From Dactylosporangium sucinum (GTDB lineage Bacteria; Actinomycetota; Actinomycetes; Mycobacteriales; Micromonosporaceae), in assembly GCF_014647515.1 (NCBI RefSeq), contig NZ_BMPI01000036.1, forward strand, positions 1 through 55,909: a stretch of 55,909 bases of DNA, read 5' to 3'. A model generated the notes under the pieces. The model saw nothing but the letters and a program-made list of their open reading frames with translations, was not told where the DNA came from and did no database searches. Positions 39,503 to 48,399 of the stretch are shown piece after piece. Made by a program: the position numbers and the translations under genes. The stretch's first letter is position 1. The number at the start of each line of letters is the position of its first letter.

Positions 39503-39796
39503 GTGAATGCGCTCCTGACCGGTGTGGACTTCGGCCTGACGACCACGCAGCGTGGCGGCACCCTCCGGGTGTCGGTCACGGGCGACGTCGACGCCGCCAC
39601 CGCGCCCCGGCTGGCCGCGTTCCTGCGGACCGACCGGGTGACCGGCCGCGTCGAGCTCGACCTGTCCGGCGTGACGTATTTCTCGTCGGCCGGCATGGAG
39701 GTCGTCCTCGGCGCCCGGCGCGCCGGTGTGGACGTGGTGCTCGTGGCGGTCGCGCCGCCGGTCGAGCGGCTGCTCGCGCTGTTGCCGCCGCTCTAA
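39503..39796 (+). CDS. STAS-domain protein (anti-anti-sigma type)
   Basis: A 97-residue STAS domain: TLRVSVTGDVDAATAPRLAAFLR and VELDLSGVTYFSSAGMEVVLGARRAG. The place of the phosphorylated serine is in YFSSAGM (D-S-S-G in classical RsbV, here F-S-S-A-G). The GTG at 39503 has GGTGGGTG just upstream; another GTG at 39494 would add three residues. No kinase or sigma factor gene is adjacent, so its partner is elsewhere, perhaps the RsbW-like protein at 30394. Confidence 0.85.
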   Translation: MNALLTGVDFGLTTTQRGGTLRVSVTGDVDAATAPRLAAFLRTDRVTGRVELDLSGVTYFSSAGMEVVLGARRAGVDVVLVAVAPPVERLLALLPPL

Positions 39797-39836
39797 GCTA
39801 AGCCTTAGGCGATTCGCCGTTCGGGCGAGCGCCGTT

Positions 39837-40736
39837 TCAGCCCACTTCCCGCAGCGCGCGGTGGACGACGCCGCCGGCCGCGCGCAGGGCCTTGCGGGCC
39901 TGCTGCGCGTCGGCGGGGGAGAGCAGCGTCAGCAGCGCCACCTTCGCCTCGCCGTCCGCCGCCGACAGTGCCGCCTGGCAGGCCTCCGCCGGCGCGCCGG
40001 TCGCCTGCACCAGCATGCGCACCTGCCGCACCCGCAGCTTCGCGTTCGTGGCCAGCATGTCGGTCATCAGGTTGGAGTACGTGCGGCCGAGCCGCACCAT
40101 GACCGCCGTCGACAGCGCGTTGAGCACCAGCTTCTGCGCCGTGCCGGCCTTCATCCGGGTCGAGCCGGTCACCACCTCCGGGCCGGTGTCGACCGCCAGG
40201 TGGATGTCGGCGTGCGCGGCCACCGGCGCGGCCGGGTTCGCCGACAGCAGCACGGTGTGCGCGCCGCGCAGCCGGGCCGCCCGCAGCGCGGCGCCGACGA
40301 ACGGCGTGCCGCCGCTGGCCGTCACCCCGAACGCCACATCGCCCGCCGCGAGGTCGCCGGCCGCGGCGGCACCCGCGTCCTCGTTGTCCTCGGCCGCCTC
40401 GACCGCGTCGACCATCGCCCGCTCGCCGCCGGCGAGGTGCGCGACGACGAAGCCGGGCGCGATGCCGTACGTCGGGCGCAGCTCGGTCGCGTCGAGCACC
40501 GCCATCCGCCCGGAGCTGCCCGCGCCGAAGTAGTGCAGCCGCCGCCCGTTCTGGAGGGCGTCGACGGCGACGTCGACGGCCCGCGCGAGGTCGGGCAGGA
40601 CCGCCGCGACGGCCGGCGCGACCGTGGCGTCCTCGGCGTTGACCAGGCGCAGGATCTCCAGCGTCGGCAGCCGGTCGATCTCCAGGGTGCGCGGGTTGCG
40701 GGCCTCCGTCGGGGCTTCCGTGGGGGCAGTCGTCAC
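39837..40736 (-). CDS. murQ: N-acetylmuramic acid 6-phosphate etherase
   Basis: A 299-residue SIS-domain enzyme. GRRLHYFGAGSSGRMAVLDATELRPTYG (about 60-87) and TGPEVVTGSTRMKAGTAQKLVLNALSTAVMVRLGRTYSNLMTDM (about 180-222) are MurQ signatures, and length fits. MurQ breaks the D-lactyl ether of MurNAc-6-phosphate, giving GlcNAc-6-phosphate and lactate during cell-wall recycling. Its GTG start overlaps the TGA of the RpiR gene (GTGA), so the two are coupled. The D-lactate released may relate to the nearby lut genes, though those act on L-lactate. Confidence 0.95.
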   Translation of the reverse strand: MTTAPTEAPTEARNPRTLEIDRLPTLEILRLVNAEDATVAPAVAAVLPDLARAVDVAVDALQNGRRLHYFGAGSSGRMAVLDATELRPTYGIAPGFVVAHLAGGERAMVDAVEAAEDNEDAGAAAAGDLAAGDVAFGVTASGGTPFVGAALRAARLRGAHTVLLSANPAAPVAAHADIHLAVDTGPEVVTGSTRMKAGTAQKLVLNALSTAVMVRLGRTYSNLMTDMLATNAKLRVRQVRMLVQATGAPAEACQAALSAADGEAKVALLTLLSPADAQQARKALRAAGGVVHRALREVG

Positions 40737-41638
40737 CAGTGGCCTCGTTCCGGTCGTACGCGCCGGCTGCGGACCGCCTCGCGGGTCTTCTCCACAGCCG
40801 ACTTGGTCTGTCCGTAGGTCTTCTGGGCGACGCCGACGAACACGCAGTCGACGACGGTGAGCTGCGCCAGCCGGCTCGCCATCGCGCCCGACCGGAAGGT
40901 CGTCTCCCGCGCGGCGGTGGTGAGGGTCAGGTCGGCGATGCGCGTGATGGGCGACTTGGGGAAGTTGGTGAGCGCGACGGTACGGGCGCCGCGCCGGCCC
41001 GCCTCCGCGAACGCCTCGATCGTGTCGATCGTCGTGCCGGTGTGCGAGATGCCGATCGCCACGTCCCGCTCGTCGAGCAGCGCCGCGCTGGTGAGGGCGA
41101 GATGCAGGTCGGACCAGGCGTAGGCGACCAGGCCGACCCGGTGCAGCTTCATCTGGAAGTCGCGGGCCACGAACGCGCTGGCCCCGACGCCGTAGATGTC
41201 GATGCGCCGGGCCGCGGCCACCGCGTCGATCACCTGCTGCAGCGTGTCGAGGTCGAGCTGGGCGGCGGTGTCCTCGACGGCTCTCGCGTCCGCGAAGGCG
41301 ATGGTCTTCACGACGGTACCGAGGGGATCCGTCGGGCTGATGTCGCTGCCCGGCGCCTCGGCCCGCTCGCCGTCGTCCTGGGCCCGGCCGGCCTCGGCGG
41401 CGAGCGTGAGCCGCAGCTCGGGATAGCCGGAGAAGCCGATCGCCCGGCAGAACCGCACGACCGTCGTCTCGGACGTCTCGGCCCGCTTGGCCAGCTCGGT
41501 GATGGTGAGCTGCGCCGCGGTCGCAGCCTCGTCGGCGATGAGCCGCCCCACGCGCTGCTCGGCCGGCGACAGGGAGGGCAGCAACCCGCGGATGCGCACC
41601 GCCGTGGACGGGGCGCCGCCGCTCTCGTCGACGTTCAT
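40733..41638 (-). CDS. RpiR-family transcriptional regulator with SIS domain (MurR-like)
   Basis: A 301-residue regulator. The N-terminal RpiR HTH is LSPAEQRVGRLIADEAATAAQLTITELAKRAETSETTVVRFCRAIGFSGYPELRLTLAAE (about 22-80). The C-terminal SIS domain (about 130-260, RRIDIYGVGASAFVARDFQMKLHRVGLV, AIGISHTGTTIDTIEAFAEAG) binds a sugar phosphate, likely MurNAc- or GlcNAc-6-phosphate by analogy with MurR. The ATG at 41638 is chosen; an upstream in-frame start at 41674 would run over the operator. It likely controls murQ and the divergent kinase. Confidence 0.92.
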   Translation of the reverse strand: MNVDESGGAPSTAVRIRGLLPSLSPAEQRVGRLIADEAATAAQLTITELAKRAETSETTVVRFCRAIGFSGYPELRLTLAAEAGRAQDDGERAEAPGSDISPTDPLGTVVKTIAFADARAVEDTAAQLDLDTLQQVIDAVAAARRIDIYGVGASAFVARDFQMKLHRVGLVAYAWSDLHLALTSAALLDERDVAIGISHTGTTIDTIEAFAEAGRRGARTVALTNFPKSPITRIADLTLTTAARETTFRSGAMASRLAQLTVVDCVFVGVAQKTYGQTKSAVEKTREAVRSRRVRPERGHW

Positions 41639-41640
41639 GT

Positions 41641-41659
41641 GGGAAAGTTTCCGTTTCCC
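41641..41659. promoter_or_regulatory. Inverted repeat between the RpiR and kinase genes
   Basis: GGGAAA (41641-41646) and TTTCCC (41654-41659) flank a 7-base centre. It lies directly beside the RpiR start codon and within the promoter region of the divergent kinase gene, so it is a good candidate RpiR operator. Confidence 0.65.
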
Positions 41660-41691
41660 AGACCTTTTCGTCAATGGAGTACGGTGTGGCG

Positions 41692-42669
41692 ATGCCTGTA
41701 CCGCTGGTCATCGGCGTCGACGCCGGCGGCACCACGACCCGCTGCGTGGTGGCCGGGCTGGACGGCGAGGTGGTCGGCCGCGGCCGCGCGGGCGGCGCGA
41801 ACGCCCAGTCCAGCGGCGCCGCGGCAACGGCCGCGCTGACGGCCGCGGTGGGCGCGGCGCTGACCGGCCTGGACCCGACGTCGGTCGTGGCCGGCGTGGT
41901 CGGCCGCTCGGGCGCGGTGGCCGACGGCACGGCCGGTTCGCGGGGCGCCGAGATGTGGCGCGACCTGGGCCTGGACCCGTCGGCGGTGCGGGTGGTGACG
42001 GACCTGGAGGTCGCGTACGCGGCCGGCACCCCGTCCCCGTCCGGCCTCCTGCTGCTGTCCGGCACGGGCGCGGCCGCGGTGGCGTTCCGCGACGGCCGGC
42101 TGCTGGCCCGCTGCGACGGCTACGGCTGGCTGCTGGGCGACGACGGCTCCGCGGTCTGGCTGGGCCGCGAGGCGGTGCGCGTGGTCCTGCGCGCGGTGGA
42201 CGGCCGGGGCGCCCCGACGACGCTGACGGCCCCGGTCCTGGCCGCGCTGCGCGCCGCACCCGGCGACGCGTCTGCGGTGATCGCGGCCGTGCTGCGGGCC
42301 GCGTACCGGGAGCCGCCCGCCGCCCTCGGCCGGCTCGCACCCCTCGTAGGGGCGGCGGCGACGGACAGGGATCCGGTGGCGTCGGCGATCGTGCAGGAGG
42401 CCGCGGACCGGCTGCTGGAGTCCCTCGACGCGGCCTCCCGGCACGTACCGGCCGGGGAGCTGGGCGCCGTGGTCCTCGCCGGTTCGGTCCTGCTCGCCGG
42501 CGGCCCGGTCGCCGACCGGGTGCGCGACGGGGTCCGGGACCGGTTCGCCGCCGACCCCGCGGAGGCCCGGGACGGCGCGGCCGGCGCCGCGGCGCTCGCG
42601 ATTGCCGGCCGCACGGGCACGCCGGTCTCCGCTGAGATCCACGCCCGCCTGACGGCCCGGCCCGGCTAG
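41692..42669 (+). CDS. BadF/BadG-type ATPase, probable N-acetylglucosamine (amino-sugar) kinase
   Basis: A 325-residue ASKHA kinase. The phosphate-1 loop VIGVDAGGTTTRCVVAGLDGEVVGRGRAGGAN (about 6-37), the phosphate-2 area LLLLSGTGAAAVAF and the region CDGYGWLLGDDGSAVWLGREAVRVVLRAVDGRG are typical for GlcNAc kinases of the BadF family. Its partners (murQ, RpiR, NgcEFG-like transporter) indicate phosphorylation of an imported or recycled amino sugar such as GlcNAc or MurNAc. Which sugar it prefers is not visible. Another in-frame ATG at 41674 adds six residues. Confidence 0.88.
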   Translation: MPVPLVIGVDAGGTTTRCVVAGLDGEVVGRGRAGGANAQSSGAAATAALTAAVGAALTGLDPTSVVAGVVGRSGAVADGTAGSRGAEMWRDLGLDPSAVRVVTDLEVAYAAGTPSPSGLLLLSGTGAAAVAFRDGRLLARCDGYGWLLGDDGSAVWLGREAVRVVLRAVDGRGAPTTLTAPVLAALRAAPGDASAVIAAVLRAAYREPPAALGRLAPLVGAAATDRDPVASAIVQEAADRLLESLDAASRHVPAGELGAVVLAGSVLLAGGPVADRVRDGVRDRFAADPAEARDGAAGAAALAIAGRTGTPVSAEIHARLTARPG

Positions 42670-43165
42670 CCCCGGCTGGCCCGGTGCCCACCGACGTCGG
42701 CCGGGTTGCCGCTCGGAGGGCGGGTATCCACTCGCCGCGCCGGCCCGTTGCCCTGATCGTGGGACGCAGCTGGTCGCTCTGACAGCCGTAACTTTCCCAC
42801 GATCATGGCGCGGACCGCGCGAGGCCGCCCGGGCCGACCGCGAGCCGGCGCGAGCGCGGCGACGGATGCTGAGCGCCCCTGCGGCCGCCATCGTCCCGTC
42901 GCCGAGTGGCAACGATTTCGTCAATTTTTGCCAGCGCCTTGACCGCTTCCGGGCGCTTCCGACGACCCCGGCCGGGTGTCGAGCGCCGGCGATATCCGCA
43001 GGTCGCACCGCATCCTGCCGGCGCATCGAACCATCGAACTGGCTCGCTGCCACACCGTGACCTGCCGGGTGGCAGGAATCTTCCTACTCTTGAAAAACAT
43101 GTAAGAAACCTTCATCGTCGTCATCGACGAGCGCCCCCTCGAACCCCCACGAAGGAGCACGACGG
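42670..43165. other. 496-base gap before the sugar-binding protein gene
   Basis: No gene or RNA recognised. It contains the hairpin at 42752-42807 and, further right, AT-richer DNA with CGATTTCGTCAATTTTTGCC around 42913 and AGGAA-TC-TTCCT near 43074. It must hold the promoter of the NgcEFG-like operon. TTTCGTCAAT around 42916 repeats a sequence found before the kinase gene (around 41667), a possible shared site. Confidence 0.5.
42752..42807. repeat. Hairpin with TGATCGTGGGA arms, copy 2
   Basis: TGATCGTGGGA (42754-42764) pairs with TCCCACGATCA (42795-42805); counted from the CATG-like ends the element is 56 bases, like the copy at 25173. It follows the kinase gene and is a likely terminator. 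Confidence 0.8.
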
Positions 43166-44578
43166 ATGAACACGCTGACTCGCAGGGGCGTCCTGCAGAC
43201 CGCCGCCACCGCCGGTCTGCTCGCCGCCGGTCCGGCCGTCCTGAGTGCCTGCGCCACCGGTGGTGGCGACAGCGACAGCAAGAGTGCCCAGGGCGACAAG
43301 AGTGACGCCAACCCGCTCGGCGTCAAGGACGATGCCCCGTTGGAGGTCGTGATCTTCAACGGTGGCTTCGGCGAGGACTACGCGAAGGCCCACGAGGCCA
43401 TGTACAAGGAGCAATACCCCAAGGCCGAGATCAAGCACTCCGCCACGCAGGAGATCGCCAAGACCCTGCAGCCGCGGTTCGTCGACGGCAGCCCGCCCGA
43501 CATGGTGAACAACTCCGGGTCGGCCCAGATCGACTTCAACGGGCTCGTGTCGCAGAACGCGCTCACCGACCTGCAGCCGCTGCTCGACGCGCCCAGCCTC
43601 GACATCCCCGGCAAGAAGGTCCGCGACACGCTGCTGCCCGGCTCCCTGCTGCCCGGAACGTACAACGGCAAGGTCTTCTCGCTCAACTACGCCTACACCG
43701 CCTACGGCATCTGGTACAACGAGAAGCTGCTCGCCGACCGCGGCTGGCAGTACCCGAAGACCTGGGACGAGATGATCGCCCTGTGCCGCACGATCAAGGC
43801 GGCCGGCCTGGCGCCCTGGACCTACCAGGGGAAGCACCCGCGGTACATGAGCTGGCCCATCCTGTCGGCGGCGGCCAAGATGGCCGGGCCGGAGGTCCTG
43901 GTCGCGATCGACAACCTCGAGCCCAACGCCTGGAAGCACGAGGCCATCAAGGCGGCCGCCGAGGCGTACTCGCAGCTCGCCGTCGACGGCTTCATCCTGC
44001 CCGGCTCCGAGGGGCTCGACCACATCCAGTCGCAGACCGAGTGGTCCCAGGGCAAGGCCGTGTTCATCTCGTGCGGCTCGTGGCTGGAGAGCGAGCAGAA
44101 GAAGGTCACCCCGCCCGACTTCAGGATGGCGGTCGCGCCGACCCCGAGCCTCGGCAAGGGTGACAAGCTGCCGTTCGAGGCCATCCGCGGTACCGCGGGC
44201 GAGCCCTACATCGTGCCGGCGAAGGCGAAGAACGCCAACGGCGGCATGGAGCTCATGCGCATCATGCTGTCGCAGAAGGGCGCGGCCGACTTCACCCGCA
44301 AGACGTCCAGCCTCACCTGCGTGGCCGGCGCCGAGGAGGGCGTCGACCTGCCGCCCGGCCTCACCAGCGTCACCAAGGTGCTCAAGGCGTCCGGGTCCAA
44401 CGGGTTCAACTGGGTGTACAACTCCTTCTATCGGCGCCTGGAGCGCAACCTCGTCGACGCCGCCTGCGGCGACCTGTTCACCAAGCGGATCAACGCGCAG
44501 CAGTTCGTCGAGGCGTGCCAGAAGGGCGCCGACGAGATCGCCAAGGACACCTCGATCACGAAGTACAAGCGGAGCTGA
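43166..44578 (+). CDS. Amino-sugar ABC transporter substrate-binding lipoprotein (NgcE-like)
   Basis: A 470-residue family-1 solute-binding lipoprotein. The signal begins MNTLTRRGVLQTAATAGLLA with twin Arg (Tat-like) and ends in a lipobox S-A-C with Cys29. The mature part starts with a Gly/Asp/Ser-rich linker. Residues such as EVVIFNGGFGEDYAKAHEAMYKEQYPKAEIKHSATQEIAKTLQPRFVDGSPPDMVNNSG are close to NgcE, the N-acetylglucosamine/chitobiose-binding protein of Streptomyces. With the two permeases it imports amino sugars. The ATPase is not encoded here; in Streptomyces a shared MsiK serves such systems. Confidence 0.88.
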   Translation: MNTLTRRGVLQTAATAGLLAAGPAVLSACATGGGDSDSKSAQGDKSDANPLGVKDDAPLEVVIFNGGFGEDYAKAHEAMYKEQYPKAEIKHSATQEIAKTLQPRFVDGSPPDMVNNSGSAQIDFNGLVSQNALTDLQPLLDAPSLDIPGKKVRDTLLPGSLLPGTYNGKVFSLNYAYTAYGIWYNEKLLADRGWQYPKTWDEMIALCRTIKAAGLAPWTYQGKHPRYMSWPILSAAAKMAGPEVLVAIDNLEPNAWKHEAIKAAAEAYSQLAVDGFILPGSEGLDHIQSQTEWSQGKAVFISCGSWLESEQKKVTPPDFRMAVAPTPSLGKGDKLPFEAIRGTAGEPYIVPAKAKNANGGMELMRIMLSQKGAADFTRKTSSLTCVAGAEEGVDLPPGLTSVTKVLKASGSNGFNWVYNSFYRRLERNLVDAACGDLFTKRINAQQFVEACQKGADEIAKDTSITKYKRS

Positions 44579-44581
44579 CGG

Positions 44582-45493
44582 ATGCGGCACGGTAGGCGCC
44601 TGTTCGCGTTCACGTTCCTGCTGCCGCCGCTGGCGCTGTACGCCGTGTTCGTCATCTCGCCGTACCTGCAGGCGTTCCAGATCTCGCTGACCGACTGGCG
44701 GGGCCTGTCGCCGGAGTACGAGTACGTGGGGCCGGAGAACTTCCGCCTGCTCCTGCACGACCAGTACGTCTGGAACGCCCTGAAGAACAACGCCATCATC
44801 CTCGTGGCCCTGCCGGTGGTCACGATCCTGCTGGCGTTGTTCTTCGCCTCGATGCTGAGCGTCGGCGGCCGCGCGGGCAAGGCGGGTGTCACGGGGGTGC
44901 GCGGCGCCGCGCTCTATCGCATCGTGTACTTCTTCCCGCAGGTGTTGTCGGTGGCGATCATCGGCGTGCTCTGGAAGCAGGTGTACGCGCCCAACAGCGG
45001 CATCCTCAACGGCTTCCTGCGCGCCGTCGGCCTCGACGCCCTCGCGAAGCCCTGGCTCGGCGACCCCGCCCTCGCGTTCTGGTGCGTCCTCGCGGTCATG
45101 GTGTGGAGCAACGTCGGCTTCTACGTGGTGCTGTTCAACGCCGCGATGCAGTCGATCCCGCGGGAGATCTACGAGGCGGCCCTGCTGGACGGGGCCGGCC
45201 GCGCGGCCACCCTGGCGCGCATCACCGTCCCGCTGGTGTGGGACACGATCCAGGTGGCGTGGGTGTACCTCGCGATCCTGGCGATCGACGGGTTCGCGCT
45301 CGTGCAGATCATCACCGAGGGCGGCCCGGGCAACAGCTCCGACGTCATCGGCCTGCGCCTCTACACCAACGCCATGGGCGACTTCAAGTTCGGCTACGCC
45401 TCCGCGATCGGCGTCGCCATGTTCTTCCTGACCCTGTCCGTCGCCGTCGTCGCGCTGCGGGCCACCCGCCGCGAGCGAATCGAGCTGTCGTGA
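44582..45493 (+). CDS. Sugar ABC transporter permease (NgcF-like)
   Basis: A 303-residue MalF-type permease with six membrane helices. The EAA loop is EIYEAALLDGAGRAATLARITVPLVWDTIQVAW (about 193-225), matching the E-A-A-x-x-D-G-A consensus that contacts the ATPase. It begins MRHGRRLFAFTFLLPPLALYAVFVISPYLQAF, three bases after the binding-protein gene, and its stop overlaps the second permease. Confidence 0.93.
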   Translation: MRHGRRLFAFTFLLPPLALYAVFVISPYLQAFQISLTDWRGLSPEYEYVGPENFRLLLHDQYVWNALKNNAIILVALPVVTILLALFFASMLSVGGRAGKAGVTGVRGAALYRIVYFFPQVLSVAIIGVLWKQVYAPNSGILNGFLRAVGLDALAKPWLGDPALAFWCVLAVMVWSNVGFYVVLFNAAMQSIPREIYEAALLDGAGRAATLARITVPLVWDTIQVAWVYLAILAIDGFALVQIITEGGPGNSSDVIGLRLYTNAMGDFKFGYASAIGVAMFFLTLSVAVVALRATRRERIELS

Positions 45494-46392
45494 TCGACTC
45501 CATGACGACCCCATCGGTGCGGGACGAACCGGCGGCGCGGCAGCGTCCCCGCCGGCGGCTGCCCAGCCCGCTGAACATGTTCTCCCACACCGTCCTCGCC
45601 GGCTGGGCGGTGCTCACCACGTTCCCGCTCGTGTGGGCGTTCGTCAGCGCGTTCAAGGACGACAACGAGATCCTCACCGACGCCTGGAGCCTGCCGTCGC
45701 ACCTGCGGTGGGAGAACTGGTCGCGCGCCTGGACCGAGGCGAACATCGGGCGGTACTTCCTGAACTCGGCCATCGTCGTGAGCGGCGCGCTGGTGCTCAC
45801 CATGATGCTCGGCGCGATGGCGGCGTACGTGCTCGCGCGGTACGACCTGAGGTTCGGCCGCCTCATCTACTTCACGTTCGTCGGGGGCATGATGTTCCCC
45901 GTCTTCCTCTCGCTGGTCCCGCTGTTCTTCGTGGTGAAGAACCTGGGGCTGCTCTCGACGCACCTCGGCCTGATCCTGGTGTACACCGCCTACTCGCTGC
46001 CGTTCACGGTGTTCTTCCTGACCGCGTTCTTCCGCACGCTGCCGACCGAGGTGGGCGAGGCGGCGATGGTCGACGGCTGCTCGCACTGGGGCCTGTTCTT
46101 CCGCGTCATGCTCCCGATGGCCAAGCCGGGCCTGATCAGCGTCGGCATCTTCAACCTGCTGGGCCACTGGAACCAGTACGTGCTGCCGATCGTCCTCATG
46201 CAGGGCGAGGGCGCGGAGAAACGCTGGGTGCTGACCCAGGGCCTGACCGCGCTGACCATCAACCAGGGATACGCCGGCGACTACAGCGCCCTCTTCGCCG
46301 GCATGGCGATCGCGATGCTGCCGGTGCTCATCCTGTACCTCGCGTTCCAGCGCCAGGTCCAGTCGGGCCTCACCGCCGGCCAGCTCAAGTAA
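45490..46392 (+). CDS. Sugar ABC transporter permease (NgcG-like)
   Basis: A 300-residue MalG-type permease. The EAA loop LPTEVGEAAMVDGCSHWGLFFRVMLPMAKPGL is well formed. The GTG at 45490 overlaps the preceding TGA (GTGA); an ATG at 45502 is an alternative. It completes the transport genes. No ATPase gene follows; instead the 3' end overlaps the opposing lutC gene by eight bases, so the operon ends here. Confidence 0.93.
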   Translation: MIDSMTTPSVRDEPAARQRPRRRLPSPLNMFSHTVLAGWAVLTTFPLVWAFVSAFKDDNEILTDAWSLPSHLRWENWSRAWTEANIGRYFLNSAIVVSGALVLTMMLGAMAAYVLARYDLRFGRLIYFTFVGGMMFPVFLSLVPLFFVVKNLGLLSTHLGLILVYTAYSLPFTVFFLTAFFRTLPTEVGEAAMVDGCSHWGLFFRVMLPMAKPGLISVGIFNLLGHWNQYVLPIVLMQGEGAEKRWVLTQGLTALTINQGYAGDYSALFAGMAIAMLPVLILYLAFQRQVQSGLTAGQLK

Positions 46393-46975
46393 CGATCACC
46401 ACGTGGAGCGTGCGGGGGCCGTGGACGCCCTCCACGCGCTGCAGCTCGATGTCGCTCGTGGCGCTCGGGCCGCTGATCCAGGTCAGCGGGCGGGTCGCGG
46501 TCAGGCGGGTCAGCGCCTCCGGGACCAGCCCCACCACCTGGTCCGTGTCGATGACCACCACGTGCACGTCCGGGACCAGGGTCAGGGCGCGGCGGCCCTG
46601 GGCCTCGCCCGCGTCCAGGACGATCGTGCCCGTCTCGGCGATCCCCACCGCGCAGCGGGTCACCACCGCGGCCGCGGCGTCCAGGTCGGCCGGGGACAGC
46701 TCGGGGTCGTCGGTGACCACGTCGCGGCCGGGGAGGTCCAGCCAGCCCGCGGGGACCACGATCCGGCCCTGCGTGGGCAGGACGGCGGCCACCGTGGCGG
46801 CGATCGCGTCCGGGGCGCACCGGTGGACCGTGGCCTTGTAGTCGCGGAGCCGGTCCTCGAAGCGCTCCACGTCCGCCGGGACCGACGTGCGGTAGGTGCG
46901 TTCCGCCGGTGCCGGGGCGGGGCGGTCCGAAAGGGCGGTACGGATGCGGGACAGGACCTCGTCGCGGGAACTCAT
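46385..46975 (-). CDS. lutC: LutC/YkgG family protein of L-lactate utilisation
   Basis: A 196-residue LutC/DUF162 protein. Family features are the N-terminal SSRDEVLSRIRTALSD, and the segment AVVTRCAVGIAETGTIVLDAGEAQGRRALTLVPDVHVVVI with the conserved A-E-T-G-T-I. Together with LutA and LutB it oxidises L-lactate to pyruvate. Its ATG overlaps the stop of lutB by four bases. The operon order is lutA-lutB-lutC on the minus strand. Confidence 0.93.
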   Translation of the reverse strand: MSSRDEVLSRIRTALSDRPAPAPAERTYRTSVPADVERFEDRLRDYKATVHRCAPDAIAATVAAVLPTQGRIVVPAGWLDLPGRDVVTDDPELSPADLDAAAAVVTRCAVGIAETGTIVLDAGEAQGRRALTLVPDVHVVVIDTDQVVGLVPEALTRLTATRPLTWISGPSATSDIELQRVEGVHGPRTLHVVIVT

Positions 46976-48399
46976 GCGGCACCGTCCCGATACGGCCGGC
47001 GCGGAGGGCGGGGCAGGTCGCGGGCCGCGGTCCAGCCCTTCAGCAGGCCGGTCAGCGGGAACGGCAGGCGGTGGATGACACCGTCGCGGCGGCCCAGGAC
47101 GCGGCCGGCGCGCGCCGCGCGCAGCGCCATCCGCCAGCGGCGCGGGGAGCGCATCGTCGACGCGGCCAGGCGCATCGCCGCCGACTCCGCCGTCGGGCCC
47201 TTCGCCTCGACCGCCTTCGCGCGCAGGTGGACCAGCATGCGGGGGATGTCGATGGCGACCGGGCAGGCGTCCAGGCAGGCGCCGCACAGCGTCGACGCGA
47301 AGGGCAGCGACAGGTTCTCCCGGACACCGGTCAGCTGGGGGGACAATACCGCGCCGATCGGGCCCGGATACACCGAGCCGTAGGCGTGGCCGCCCGTGCG
47401 CTCGTAGACCGGGCAGACGTTCAGGCAGGCCGAGCAGCGGATGCAGCGCAGCGCGTCGCGGCCGTCCGGGTCGGCCAGCGTCGCGGTGCGGCCGTTGTCC
47501 AGCAGGACCAGGTGGAAGGCCTGGCCCTCGACGGCACCGGTCCACATCGACGTGTAGGGGTTCATGCGCTCGCCCGTCGACGAGCGGGGCAGCAGCTGCA
47601 GGAAGACGCCGAGGTCGGCGAAGGTCGGCACCAGCTTCTCGATGCCCATCACCGTGATGAGCGTGCGCGGGAGGGTCAGGCACATGCGGCCGTTGCCCTC
47701 GCTCTCCACCACCCCCAGCGTGCCGGTCTCGGCCACGGCGAAGTTGGCGCCGCTGATGGCGACCGGGGTCGACAGGAACTTGGCCCGCAGGTGGCGGCGG
47801 GCGACCTCGGCCAGCACGCGCGGCTCGCTCGTCGGGATGTCGCCGGCCGTCGGGATCTCGCGCTGGAACAGGTCGCGGATCTCGTCGCGGTTCTTGTGGA
47901 TGGCCGGGACCAGGATGTGGCTCGGCTTCTCGTGGCCGAGCTGCACGATGAGCTCGGCCAGGTCGGTCTCGATCGCGGTGACGCCGGCCTCGGCGAGGGC
48001 CTCGTTGAGCCCGATCTCCTGGGTGGCCATCGACTTGACCTTCACGACCTCGGTCGCGCCGGTCGCCCGGACCAGGTCGGTGACGATCCGGTTGGCCTCG
48101 GCGCCGTCGCGGGCCCAGTGGACCACGCCGCCGTTGGCGGTGACCCGCTCCTCCAACTGGAGCAGGTACGTGTCGAGGTGGGCCAGCACGTCGTCCTTGA
48201 CGGCGGCGCCGGCCGCGCGCAGCTCGGCCCAGTCGGGCAGCTCGCCGACGACGTTGGCGCGCTTGGTGCGGATCGTGCGGGTGGCGCCGGCCAGGTTGCG
48301 GCGCAGCTGCTCGTTGCGCAGCTGGACGGCCGCGTTGACCGGGAACGGCGCTTCGGCCCGCAGCTCGGTGACCGGGCGCGCGGTCGGCGGGGACGTCAT
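46972..48399 (-). CDS. lutB: LutB, iron-sulfur protein of L-lactate utilisation
   Basis: A 475-residue LutB. The N-terminal DUF162 part carries EVVKVKSMATQEIGLNEALAEAG and VAISGANFAVAETGTLGVVESEGNGRM. The ferredoxin-like part has CIRCSACLNVCPVY (about 305-318) and CGACLDACPVAIDIP (about 358-372), each a C-x-x-C-x-x-C-x-x-x-C-P motif for a 4Fe-4S cluster. The protein transfers electrons from lactate oxidation. It overlaps both neighbours by four bases, so the three gene products are probably made in fixed ratio. Confidence 0.96.
   Translation of the reverse strand: MTSPPTARPVTELRAEAPFPVNAAVQLRNEQLRRNLAGATRTIRTKRANVVGELPDWAELRAAGAAVKDDVLAHLDTYLLQLEERVTANGGVVHWARDGAEANRIVTDLVRATGATEVVKVKSMATQEIGLNEALAEAGVTAIETDLAELIVQLGHEKPSHILVPAIHKNRDEIRDLFQREIPTAGDIPTSEPRVLAEVARRHLRAKFLSTPVAISGANFAVAETGTLGVVESEGNGRMCLTLPRTLITVMGIEKLVPTFADLGVFLQLLPRSSTGERMNPYTSMWTGAVEGQAFHLVLLDNGRTATLADPDGRDALRCIRCSACLNVCPVYERTGGHAYGSVYPGPIGAVLSPQLTGVRENLSLPFASTLCGACLDACPVAIDIPRMLVHLRAKAVEAKGPTAESAAMRLAASTMRSPRRWRMALRAARAGRVLGRRDGVIHRLPFPLTGLLKGWTAARDLPRPPRRPYRDGAA

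Noticed and set aside
41661..42925. TTTCGTCAAT repeated before the kinase and before the sugar-binding protein gene
   Set aside because: Only ten bases, not palindromic; chance similarity cannot be excluded.
43121..45514. Minus-strand frame of 797 codons over the sugar transporter genes
   Set aside because: The plus-strand genes show clear signal peptide, EAA loops and operon overlaps; the opposite frame has only shadow composition.
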